64,000 bases of DNA from Verticillium longisporum (taxonomy: Eukaryota; Ascomycota; Sordariomycetes; Glomerellales; Plectosphaerellaceae). Both the position numbers and the translations under genes were made by a program. Positions 55,428 through 64,000 of this stretch are shown here, piece by piece (within the stretch, counting starts at the first letter, position 1; each line of letters starts with the position of its first letter). Below the pieces are notes generated by a model. It saw only the letters and a program-made list of their open reading frames with translations, was not told the DNA's origin and did not search any database. The stretch lies in contig JAETXT010000002.1 of NCBI GenBank assembly GCA_019188255.1, forward strand, positions 4,898,001 through 4,962,000, read 5' to 3'.

Positions 55428-56900
55428 TCACCGTCTCCACCTCGCTCTGATTCTCGAGGCTATGCCTGTGAAGTAGATCCCCTTCAACCTGTCCCTCAAG
55501 TGATGGTTGAAGCCGTATGTGAGCGCGTTCGCCAAGCCCACAAACTGCGTCGACACCTGCAACGCCGCCATCGTCCTCGGCCCCGGCGCGTTCCCCGACG
55601 CCTGCAGCAGCCGGTTCACGAGACCGGGGATCCAGAGCAGCACATACATGATCGGGTACGCGTTGAGGAACATCATCTTCTTGATCTCCCGTTCCACCTG
55701 GTGCGAGTCTTGACTGATGGGAAACTCGCTCAGCGTGCTGCGCATCGTCCTGTTCGCCGGCACGTTTGGGGCCCTGCGAACGCTGGCGCCGGCGCTGGCG
55801 CTGGCGCTGGGTCTGGGGATCGAGACGTGGTCGTCGCCGGGGTACGAGGACTTGGGCGTGATTCTCTCGAGGTCTTCCTGGAACGACTTTTGCTGTCGGA
55901 GTGTCTTGCCGGGTGTGCCGTGAATCATCTCGTCCAGCGTCGTAGCGTCGTCATCGTCGTTGTCGTCGTCAAAGTCCATCATTCCACCCTTGGCCTCAAC
56001 GGCTGCGGCGTCCATCTTCACCTCGTTCACGCTGATGCTCAGCCCCACGGGCTTTGTCGTTGTTCCGGTACCAGCGGTATCAACGCGCATCAGATTGTCC
56101 AGTTTCGCATCGTCATCGCTGCGCATGGTCTCGTCAGAGACGCCGGTTCCCCTCCTCGCGCGGCCCGACGAGAAGCTCCCGCCGTCAGACGACGTCGTCC
56201 CGTACGACCAGCGCTGCGCCCCGCGCAGGAACCGGAAATGACGCCGTAGAAATATCCATATGTACACGTAGATGGCCATGGTCGAGAAGATGACGGCAAA
56301 CCGCCACCCGTGCGTCAGCGCGTACCGCAGGTCCGGCCTCGCCGCCGAGATCCAGCACCAGTTTCCTCCGACGGGGGCCATCTGGCCCATGGCCGTCGCC
56401 GTGACGCTCGTCGCCACGGGAACCACCCAGACGGCGCCACAGATGGTGGCCTTGCGCGCGAGCGACGCCTTGGGCATGTACACTGTCCCCGTGACGGTGA
56501 GGAGCGTGACGAGCGCGATGGCGAGAATGGAAAAGTCGGCGGCCTGCACCGACAGCTGGCCCACAAAGCCGTTGACGGTGCAGGCTGCGCCGGGTTGGAG
56601 GCCCCTCGTGCGCATGTATATAAAGCCCGAAACCGTATTGTTGAGCGAGTTGATGAACTCTGTACGCCGCAGTCAGTGACGTGAGAAGAGGGACGGGGCT
56701 CCCGCCATGGGCGCCCAGAACTAGCAAAAATGGTTCAACGTACCCGCTACCGAAAGGTTCAAGACGAGGGCATGGCGAAAACTGCGCATCTGGTGACGGT
56801 AGATGGCAAACGAAGTCAGCACGAATGTCGTCGCGACGCAAGAGAGGAGGCTGCCCGCCAGCGTGGCGGACGCGATCACTTTGTCAAAGTTGGCGGCCAT
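55428..56900 (-). CDS. cAMP-receptor-like G-protein-coupled receptor (Git3/GPR family)
   Basis: Seven-TM plasma-membrane receptor of the fungal cAMP-receptor-like class (Neurospora GPR-1 to GPR-3 group; Git3 and Git3 C-terminal domains), thought to signal to a heterotrimeric G protein and cAMP. Exons 56900-56744 and 56659-55428, intron 84 bp, 462 residues. TM1 is ASATLAGSLLSCVATTFVLT, followed by a basic loop (YRHQMRSFRHALVLNLSV). The extracellular-loop signature MGQMAPVGGNWCWIS is present with its paired Cys (GAACTVNGFVGQ). TM5 is RFAVIFSTMAIYVYIWIF. A long acidic/Ser third intracellular loop of about 170 residues separates TM5 from TM6-TM7 (MMFLNAYPIMYVLLWIPGLV; QFVGLANALTYGFNHHLRDR). The ligand is unknown. 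Short basic C-tail (RIRARWRR). Confidence 0.92.
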
Positions 56901-58602
56901 CGTAGCATGACAGCAAAGGTCGCTAACACCAATACGGTGCCCGGTTCCATGGTCCTGGGAGGCGCGCACAGCCGCTGAGGGACAGTCACGCAGTTTATAA
57001 TGGCCGAGACTCTGGATCGTGGGTCTCTATTTTCTCGCGGGGTTCAAGGGCTGGCCGGCGCTCCGCGAAGCACGGCTTTCGAGTGACAGGGACCTTGCGG
57101 GTTTGATGCCCTCGATCAATCTAATGCTCTGCTACCCGGTCCGGCGTTGAAGGGCTTTTGTGACCATAAAGCATGGGTATTTAACAGGCGAGGGTTTCAA
57201 CTTGACTCGCGGCAGCTCGAACGAACCCGGCAGATGGGCAGTGCTGTAGGCATCGCAACAGCGCAACCTGTTTTGGGCTGGCCAAGCCCGTTGAGGCCCC
57301 ATCGCCGAGATCGATCAGGAAAGCGCATTGACTTGAGACTGACTTGCTGAATGTCTCACGGCTGCGATTGGTGTCACGATAGAGGCTGACAGAAAGGTAT
57401 ATCCGGAGATGTCTTCTGGGGACTGACTCGCTAAGATGGGGGTGTCATGCGTCCCCGTACTCCGTCCGTCATCTTGTTCGTCTTGTCTGGGCGCGCCGGT
57501 AGCCCTACGCTTGGCCCATTTGGTGATCAGACTTGACGGTTGTCCCGTGGCAATGTGGGTGAGTTGACGTATTGTGGTCAAAGTCATTGACAGGCTAACC
57601 CTGTCTCCAATTCAGGGGTAAACGTACGCTGCAGCGTCGTCGCCCACGCTGTGCGATCTCAGTCCCGCCCTTGTATGTGAGGGTGCGGAGAGGGTGCGAT
57701 TGAGTACGAAGTTAGTTCATACCTTGATGACATGGAGAATGCGAGACCTCAGGAATGCTGTACGGAGACGCCGCCTTGCGAAGTGGATGATGAAAGAGTT
57801 CGGTGCAACACACAATAAGAGCACGGTAGATCGGCATAATGCGATGCTAATTATACCCATGTAGCAAGGGAAATCTGATGCAGTGCAACGCTGGCTTCTC
57901 CAAATGGCAACCTCATGACTGCTGAGGCACGTCTTCTACAATCCCAGAGCCGTGGTATGTCCAGATGTTCAATCATCATTACAGGCAATCTTCCGACTTT
58001 CCTGTCTTGGTTACTTCAGCCCACCTGTAGCGTGCTTGGCAAGGCTTTCAACGAGCAACCGACGAAACTCTGTCAAAGTGTTTGGCGCATCTGGGCGTGG
58101 AGCGAAGTCGGGCCGTGATGGCTTGGCATTCACAAGAGCACAAGGGTAAAGGTAGCAATCGGCCTCTCTGTATTCTTGCTCCTGGCTATCCTCAAACATG
58201 CCCCAAGATGCGTCAAACTGGCGACTCATACCAAGCTTGCTCCAACGCGAATGGCCCTTGAAAGCTCAAACCTTGGTCGGCAAGTCGTTGCCTGGCACGG
58301 CAGAATCCTCTCCGCGCCTCCACGCCGAGCTCCCTCGTCCATACTCGGCCGATGAGGCCATTACTGCCTACGCCTTTCGTACAATAGCTCATACCCCTGC
58401 TGACACCAGAAACAAAAGTCAGTCTCAAACATACAACAAGCCTTCCCGCCCAGATGGTCCTTGCGGGTAAGTGGGAACTGTCGAGACACCTTAGGACGCT
58501 GACTTGCGGTGACCGTTCGCCTGGTGAGAGCGATGTCTTAACTGTACACGTGAAGCCCGAAACAGTCTTCTGTAGCGAAGCCGGGCTCTCAGATGTTCCA
58601 GG
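56901..58602. other. Intergenic: GPCR promoter and 3' flank of the deaminase-like gene
   Basis: 1.7 kb, no supported gene. Base composition drops toward A+T between about 57650 and 57900, where TAATTATA and CATAATG motifs occur. Confidence 0.45.
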
Positions 58603-59973
58603 TCACGACAACTGTTCGAGAGGCGGTTGGCCAAGACTGTCCGCTTTCGTCAGCTCACTCCAAAAAGAAAAAGGAAATGAACCCGGCGTACCATCATGAT
58701 CTTCTCCAGGACAGGTTGTCGGACCTTGATCCGAGGACATCGACGATAAAGTCCGAGCTTGACTTGGCAAGAACATCGAAGGCGGGTCAAGCACCGGCGT
58801 CGCGGGCAGCGGTTTGACAACGTGTCGAGGATCCAGCGGTTGGCCCCGGCGCTTGACTTGCTCCTTGGTCTGGGTGATGCCAATCCCCAGAGGACCATTG
58901 ACATTCTTTCTAAAGAGAGGCTCCACCTCGGTGATTGCCATCGTGTCCATTGGGGATTTGGCAAATGGTTGAACGGTATCCAAGAAGCTCTGCACGGATT
59001 TTTTGGAAGGAGGGGGAGGGGTTGCGTCGTAGATATCGGCGTCACTTTCAACATGCATCAAAGTCGGCGGCTGCTCGGCAGTGATTGTCTGCGAGGGCTC
59101 CTGTTTGCTGTAAAGATATTTTTTGAAATCTTGGTCAACCTTTCTCCACTCCAGACTTCGTGGGCCATCGCGGATTCGAGACGCGGCGTTTCCTGCTGCT
59201 GCTTGCTCTGCAGCATCCCATGTCGCGAGCAACCTGAGCGTCGGATCCGGTTCAGTCTTGAGACCTGGCCGGGCGTGAATGGTCATCTTGACGCCGCTTG
59301 CAAAGCTCACCCGTCCCACAAATTGCACGCAGAGCGCGCACGCGCCGCGCTGCAACTGAATGTGGTAGCACGAAAGGCCACCGTTGGCGCGGACGGCCTC
59401 TTTGAGCTCTCGCAAGTCGCCGGCATCCAGCTGATTCTTCCACTTGAGCCCTAGGAACTCGCGAGCCATGTGGACGGCCAGCACGGCCAGTTTCTTCTCC
59501 ACGTGCGAGGCGTGCCAGTTTCCGTGACACTCGGGGCCAGCGTTCTTCTGTCCTTGGGCATCATATGGAGCTCCGATATTCAGGTCCAAGACTGATGCCA
59601 TATTCTTGACTCGTTCAACCCAGATGGGTTTGTAGAGCAGGTTTTTTTCATCGGTATCGTTGCCAGGGACCAGCCTGTTGCTGCTTGTCGCGCACTTGAG
59701 AATGTGCACCTGCCCGTTAAGAGTCACAGATAGGATGCCAATGGTGACGTTTTGAAAGACAACCGCTGTGTCCGCTGTTGGGTCCGCAATTTCAACGGTT
59801 GAACGCTCTTCCAGGATCTTGCACATGTACTTTCCGGGCCCGACCCGAACCTTGAGGAAGTAGACTCCTTTTTGTAGCGTGAAGTCGTCTGAGCGCTTGT
59901 GATGAACGCTCATGACTCGTGTTGAGGGGGAGGGTGATTCGAAGAAGTGACTGCTTTCCGGCATACTCTGCAT
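58603..59973 (-). CDS. Uncharacterised fungal protein with HxE...CxxC deaminase-like signature
   Basis: Single exon, 456 residues, starting at the first ATG (MQSMPESSHFF). I recognise no named family by overall similarity. Residues 30-110 look beta-rich (KGVYFLKVRVGPGKYMCKIL). The middle has CHGNWHASHVEKKLAVLAVH (His157-Val-Glu159) and, 53 residues further on, RGACALCVQFVGRVSF (Cys212-x2-Cys215). The order and spacing of HxE, helix, and CxxC before a strand match the zinc site of the cytidine-deaminase superfamily, including fungal members of the OTT_1508-like and related groups. The rest is charged, then Pro/Ser-rich and probably disordered (DATPPPPSKKSVQ). No signal peptide, so cytosolic or nuclear. 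Function is not known; the deaminase idea is inference from the motif pair alone. Stand-alone gene with long flanks. Confidence 0.75.
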   Translation of the reverse strand: MQSMPESSHFFESPSPSTRVMSVHHKRSDDFTLQKGVYFLKVRVGPGKYMCKILEERSTVEIADPTADTAVVFQNVTIGILSVTLNGQVHILKCATSSNRLVPGNDTDEKNLLYKPIWVERVKNMASVLDLNIGAPYDAQGQKNAGPECHGNWHASHVEKKLAVLAVHMAREFLGLKWKNQLDAGDLRELKEAVRANGGLSCYHIQLQRGACALCVQFVGRVSFASGVKMTIHARPGLKTEPDPTLRLLATWDAAEQAAAGNAASRIRDGPRSLEWRKVDQDFKKYLYSKQEPSQTITAEQPPTLMHVESDADIYDATPPPPSKKSVQSFLDTVQPFAKSPMDTMAITEVEPLFRKNVNGPLGIGITQTKEQVKRRGQPLDPRHVVKPLPATPVLDPPSMFLPSQARTLSSMSSDQGPTTCPGEDHDGTPGSFPFSFWSELTKADSLGQPPLEQLS

Positions 59974-60712
59974 AGCGAGTAAGCACCATCAAGATGAGTT
60001 GAGTTAACGCTGCAATTGACATACCCTGCTTGTTTCTGACATGATGGGCAGGTTCGCGATGACTCGAGAGCCACAAAGTCGTGTTGCCCTCAGAAACACC
60101 CCAAAAGGTGTAATTTCAAGGCTTGAGGATGGTGATAGACTCTGAGGTTAAGAAACAGTCTTGGTGAGTAATGAAGAGATGAGTAAAGTAGCGTAGATGC
60201 AGGAAACAAAAAGATGGGCCGACTGAGCACTGGGAAGTTGCCAGATATTGCGGTTAGACCTCTCTGCTACTGTTGTTCTTGCCATTGCTATAAGAGGTTA
60301 AAGAGGTATCGCCGGCACAGGTTGGCGCTTCTATAGGCAGACTCGCAGGTTACCAGGGAAAGTGCTAGATTAGGAGGCAAGCGCCGGGAGTCGCGTGGTA
60401 AAGGTATCAACAGGTCCTTCCTATCTAACGGCATACACCTCGAGTTGCGTAAATCGAACCCCCATCAGCGATCAACGTCGCCCACGCCTGGAGGCTGACG
60501 CCCACGGCATGCGCGGCACGCCGAGAAGCCGCGCAATCACTACGGCATGCACACGACGAACATCAGGTCAAGCGAGCGACGAGCATACGGGGACGTTGTA
60601 TTGGGGTGCAAAATTCCTCAATGAAGTGAATCCTTTTCAACGCCTAAGCCAATGCCACCGTTGCCATGAAAACCGAACCGAAACCGAGCTTTTGCGCAGG
60701 TCATGGGGGTAT
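59974..60712. other. Intergenic: upstream of the deaminase-like gene and 3' flank of S19
   Basis: 739 bp, no supported gene. Nothing notable beyond moderately A+T-rich sequence at 60130-60330. Confidence 0.5.
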
Positions 60713-61645
60713 TTACTCGTCATCCTCCTCATCCTCCTCGTCAGCCTCAGCGGTGGTCTGGGCGATACCTATTGTTCTTATTAGCACGACATGCAAAAAA
60801 GACGACGCTTTGGGTCTGGCGTGGGGGAAAGCAACGTACGGTCAAGATCACGCTGGCCGGACTGGGTGACGCGGCGGCCGCCCTTCTCCTCGTCGTGCTC
60901 AACGACACCAATCTTCTCGAGGGCCTGGAGGACCTTGCGGTCGACGGGGGCGGAGGCGTCGAAGTGGTGCGAGGGACGGACACCACGGTTCTTGGCAGAG
61001 CCGTGGAGCTTGCGGAGACGGCCGACACCGACGGTCTTGCGGAGGTAGACGTGGCGGGCGACGGCGGCAGCGCGGACGTAGAACCAGTCAATGTCCTGGG
61101 GAGGGAGCTCCTTGGCGGGACCGGTCTTGACGATATCGACCCAGCCTGCAATCGTTTCGTTAGTCAAATGCCACCCCTCCCCTTGATGAGAACAAGGTCT
61201 GAAGTGAGTGCATACCGGGAATGGGGAGCTTGCCCTGACGCTTCAGGAAAGCCGCGTAGGCAGTGATGAACTTCTGCGCCTATTCGGGAGAAAGGAACAC
61301 CAATTAGCAATGATTCCGTCGTCAGAGGTCTTGCGACCCCTCGCGCCTGCTCGATTCCTGTATAGTGTTCCATTCCGCATCCTCGTTGCACGCCGGTCGC
61401 TATCCCGCGGTGCGCGCCCTGCGCCGGACTATCTAGGGAAAGAATGTGGGGTGGAGTCCCATGGTGGTGTGGGGGTGGAGTGCGGGTCGCGATCGTAGTC
61501 GGGATATTTTCTTGGTTTTGAATATCGTCGGGCGGCAACTCGGTTCGGTTTGGTGGAGTGGTCGGAGCTATTTCCTGGCGGAAAGTCTTCAATCGGAAGG
61601 GTGTTGACCTACATCGACATCGCGAACGGCAACGCCGCCGGCCAT
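60713..61645 (-). CDS. rps19: 40S ribosomal protein S19 (eS19)
   Basis: Small-subunit ribosomal protein needed for 18S rRNA maturation and 40S assembly. Four exons: 61645-61613, 61279-61216, 61145-60840, 60768-60713, 152 residues. The sequence is unmistakable: MAGGVAVRDVD joined to AQKFITAYAAFLKRQGKLPI, then WVDIVKTGPAKELPPQDIDW, ARHVYLRKTVGVGRLRKLHG, NRGVRPSHHFDAS and VTQSGQRDLDRIAQ, with an acidic tail of Asp/Glu. The first intron is 333 bp, the others 71 and 70 bp. A longer first intron directly after a short first coding exon is usual in fungal ribosomal-protein genes. The N-terminus is complete; ATG at 61645 is the only one that keeps the exon 1 phase. Confidence 0.97.
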
Positions 61646-62193
61646 TTTGAAGGTATTGTCGGGGGGGGAGGGGTGGTTTGGTGGTGGGTTAGTGAGGTCG
61701 TCTGGCGATGTGAAGATTCGGCGATCAGGCGGTCGAGCAGTCGTTGGATTTTTCGTGCCACTTGCGAAGTCTTGGCGGAAGGGTAGGGTTTGCCCTCTAG
61801 TATGAGAACAGCACGTGACTTTGAATTTCCTCTCCGGCGGGGCGCGCGATGTTGACGCACGGACCAGACTGTACCTTTCGTTTAAGTGGAGACGGTGGTG
61901 TGGCTTGTCTTGGGTGGGGGCAGCACCTCGCTCCTCCCTGCACGACGGTGGTCATCATGAGAGCCTCTTGCCGTTCATCTCCTCTGGCTGGAACTCATGC
62001 TCAATTATTTCAAGAGTTTGGTCGATTCAGATGAAAACTATCCACCGTGTACTACAGGTTGTCGTGGAACAAAGTGTCAGAATGGCTTCTTCGAATGGCT
62101 TCTTCGAATCGCTTATTAAGTATATAATCTACGAATACCCTCCACTAACCCTGACATTCTATTACCAACGTCTCCCCCCAAGACACTTCCAAT
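61646..62193. promoter_or_regulatory. S19 promoter and 3' flank of the ZIP gene
   Basis: 548 bp. The S19 promoter faces the ZIP gene's 3' end. No further gene is seen. A direct repeat GGCTTCTTCGAAT occurs twice around 62083-62110. Confidence 0.5.
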
Positions 62194-63243
62194 CTAAGCC
62201 CACTTGGCCAGCAGCGCCATGATACCGGCACCGAAAATGATGCACACAAAGGCACCCAGCTGCTTCCCGAGTCCCGACCTCCTCATCTGCGGGTTCAGCA
62301 TAAATTCGTGCGCCAGCAACTCGACGAGTCCATTGTACATGAGAATACCGGCGCTGATAGCGTCAAAGACGCCGTTCGTCAGGGTCTGGTCCGCGGCGTT
62401 TGTGGGCTTGGCACCGAGGCCGGCGGCGATGCCAATAGGCGTGGCGAGACCGTAGCAGCCGGCGAGGAAGTACGGCAGCCACCAGCGGCCGCCGGGCCAG
62501 CTGGCGATGGCGAGGCGGGAGCCGAGACCGAGACCCTCCATGAACTGGTGGAAGACGAGGACGATGAGGAGGATGACGAGGTCGTCGGTCGTGGCAAGGA
62601 CGAGGCCGATGAAGATGCTGTGGAAGATGACACCAAACTCGAGGATCAGGATGGCCGTCAGCTGGCCGGCGAGGGCCGGGTGGTCGCGGTCGTGGTTAGC
62701 GAGGTGAGCGTCGGCCCCGCGGTCGCCGTGCAGAGCGAGGCTGCCACAGGGCACGGTGGGGTCGGAGGCGTCGCCGTCGTCGGAGTAGGGTCCCTCTCCC
62801 TTAGGCGACGATGCGGCGACGACGGCCGACTCAAGCGCCGCAGACTCGGCCTCGGTAACGTAGCACTTGCCAAAGTGCGTGGCGAGCAGCTCGGCGAGGA
62901 ACATGGTGAGGACGGTCATGAGGCCGATGAAGAAGGCCCAGTCGTACTCGCCGAGACGGCCGACGAGACAGGGGTCGCCGAGCTGCTCAGCCGCAGGGGC
63001 AAGAAGATGCATCCAGGCGGTGGCGATGATGACGCCGGTACCGATGAACTTGAGGACGAAGAAGAGGACGGGCGGGGCCTTGACGTGGGAGCTGCGGTGG
63101 ATGACAATGGGGATCAGGGCGCCGAGAAGGGATGCGACGAGGAGGATGAAGACAGAGGCAATGCGGAGGCCCATGTTGGACGTCTCGGCAGGGCTGCCGT
63201 CGCAGTCATCCTCGCGACGTTGGAGGTGTAGGGCGGGTTGCAT
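62194..63243 (-). CDS. ZIP-family zinc/iron-regulated transporter
   Basis: Plasma-membrane divalent-metal (mainly Zn2+) importer of the Zrt/Irt family, 349 residues, no intron. Eight TM segments are visible, starting MGLRIASVFILLVASLLGAL. A variable cytosolic loop with His/Asp residues (HGDRGADAHLANHDRDH) lies between TM3 and TM4. TM4 has the metal-site His (LILEFGVIFHSIFIGLVLA) and TM5 the paired motif (LVFHQFMEGLGLGSRLA). It ends AGIMALLAKWA. The start at 63243 (MQPALHLQRREDD) is preferred: the in-frame extension upstream is low complexity and would place a non-family segment before the usual ZIP N-terminus. Zinc-dependent regulation by a Zap1-type factor is expected from the family but no site is shown here. 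Confidence 0.94.
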   Translation of the reverse strand: MQPALHLQRREDDCDGSPAETSNMGLRIASVFILLVASLLGALIPIVIHRSSHVKAPPVLFFVLKFIGTGVIIATAWMHLLAPAAEQLGDPCLVGRLGEYDWAFFIGLMTVLTMFLAELLATHFGKCYVTEAESAALESAVVAASSPKGEGPYSDDGDASDPTVPCGSLALHGDRGADAHLANHDRDHPALAGQLTAILILEFGVIFHSIFIGLVLATTDDLVILLIVLVFHQFMEGLGLGSRLAIASWPGGRWWLPYFLAGCYGLATPIGIAAGLGAKPTNAADQTLTNGVFDAISAGILMYNGLVELLAHEFMLNPQMRRSGLGKQLGAFVCIIFGAGIMALLAKWA

Positions 63244-64000
63244 GGCGGCGGTGTGTGTGGCGGCCCGTCGTCGTGCTGCGATTGATACTTGGTGGTGATG
63301 CTTGGCGCTCGAGTTGCCAGAATTGCTTTGTCGTTGACGTTTTGCTGAGGACCAGCAGGAAGCAGAATATAGCAAGATTTCCGGCGAGGAAGCGACCAGC
63401 AAGGAATGCAGCAGGCGCAAAGGGATAGTGGCAGCAATAACAAAAAAGGCGGGTCTGAAACAGCAGAATTGTCTTCTCTCCTGTGGCAGTGAAGTTCCCT
63501 TCCGCGTGCGAGACAAGATCCGACAAAGTCAATTCTGCATGCAGGCCTTTGCCGACGACACGATTCTTTCGTCGGACTGATCGGTTGAATCGTCAATTGG
63601 TGTCTATCAGCCTTGCAAATGCCAAGACCCGTCAACTTGGCACCGGGGCGGCAACTCTTGTACTCCCATGTGCCCTGGAGCTGGTGAGAACCCGGATGGC
63701 CAGAACGGCTAGGCGGTGCCGTCCCTTCGATCCGTCGCAGCTTTTTTCTCTCTGGATCGAAAGAACGAGTAGGGTGGTCGGGGCGTCCGGCACTGGCGAC
63801 TCGGCTTCACGGCACGGGTGGTTGACGCAGACTGGGTCTAGCGCGAGGCCCTGAAGCCTGAAGGGGCCCCTGTAGACCCTGTGTAGCGCCGTTTGCGCAG
63901 CGTGTCCAGCGTGTCCAGCATGCGCGAATTGGTGGGAGGTGAACTAGGTTCGGTCGCTTGCGTTGGCTAAGATAAGCTTGTTTTGGGTCACAGCGGTGCG
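63244..64000. promoter_or_regulatory. Upstream region of the ZIP transporter
   Basis: 757 bp to the window end, with no supported coding region. Contains a GTGTCCAGC direct repeat near 63901-63919. Confidence 0.5.

Noticed and set aside
55068..56249. 393-codon plus-strand open frame opposite the GPCR gene
   Set aside because: Arg/His/Val-rich shadow of the GPCR coding strand; the minus-strand receptor is unmistakable.
60430..60500. Possible tRNA from a GGGTTCGATT-like box on the minus strand
   Set aside because: The flanking bases do not form a T stem, and no matching A box or acceptor stem was found.

Overview
The window is nuclear DNA of a filamentous ascomycete, most likely a Sordariomycete (Hypocreales/Glomerellales-like). 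Evidence: many short introns (about 45-135 bp) with GTRNGT donors and (C/T)AG acceptors, long C+T-rich leaders, CTACCTAG/TAGGTACC-type intergenic repeats, and fungal families (Git3-type cAMP-receptor-like GPCR, fungal rhodopsin domain, WSC domain, CBM1, Zn2Cys6 and C2H2 regulators). I cannot name the species. I see no tRNA, rRNA, CRISPR or transposon. Layout: 1-264 is the last exon pair of an Rsp5/HulA HECT ubiquitin ligase (+). 1213-2106 is the complex I PSST/19.3 kDa subunit (-). 2694-4786 is an MFS transporter (+). 5038-9082 (-) and 10161-13390 (+) are a divergent pair of large secretory-pathway proteins sharing a 1.08-kb promoter: an 11-exon protein joining a Cys-rich N-terminus, a WSC domain, a hydrophobic helix and a complete S8 subtilase; and a GH88/GH105-like hydrolase followed by eleven 40-residue six-Cys-type repeats. 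18685-20952 is an AROM-derived quinate-repressor-like protein (+). 26975-29996 is a Zn2Cys6 regulator behind 6 kb of non-coding DNA (+). 33511-36548 is a rhodopsin-domain/MFS fusion (+). 37497-39477 is a GT90/CAP10-type glycosyltransferase (+). 40156-41596 is a CBM1-pectate lyase PL3 (-). 43750-47014 is a CBM48/Crp1-like protein (-). 48719-52072 is a C2H2 plus fungal_trans regulator (-). 55428-56900 is a cAMP-receptor-like GPCR (-). 58603-59973 is an uncharacterised protein with an HxE...CxxC deaminase-like signature (-). 60713-61645 is ribosomal protein S19 (-) and 62194-63243 a ZIP zinc transporter (-). Housekeeping genes (complex I, S19, HECT ligase) are interspersed with environmental-interaction genes (cell-wall hydrolases, sensors, transporters, regulators); there is no secondary-metabolite cluster. 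The most unusual region is 5.0-13.4 kb, the divergent WSC-subtilase and GH105-Cys-repeat genes. A second strong pattern is technical: at least eight single-base losses, mostly in homopolymers and all of the same sign, break otherwise conserved reading frames in five genes. This looks more like uncorrected sequence error than gene decay. All exon boundaries below were deduced by eye from splice consensus, frame continuity and family conservation.
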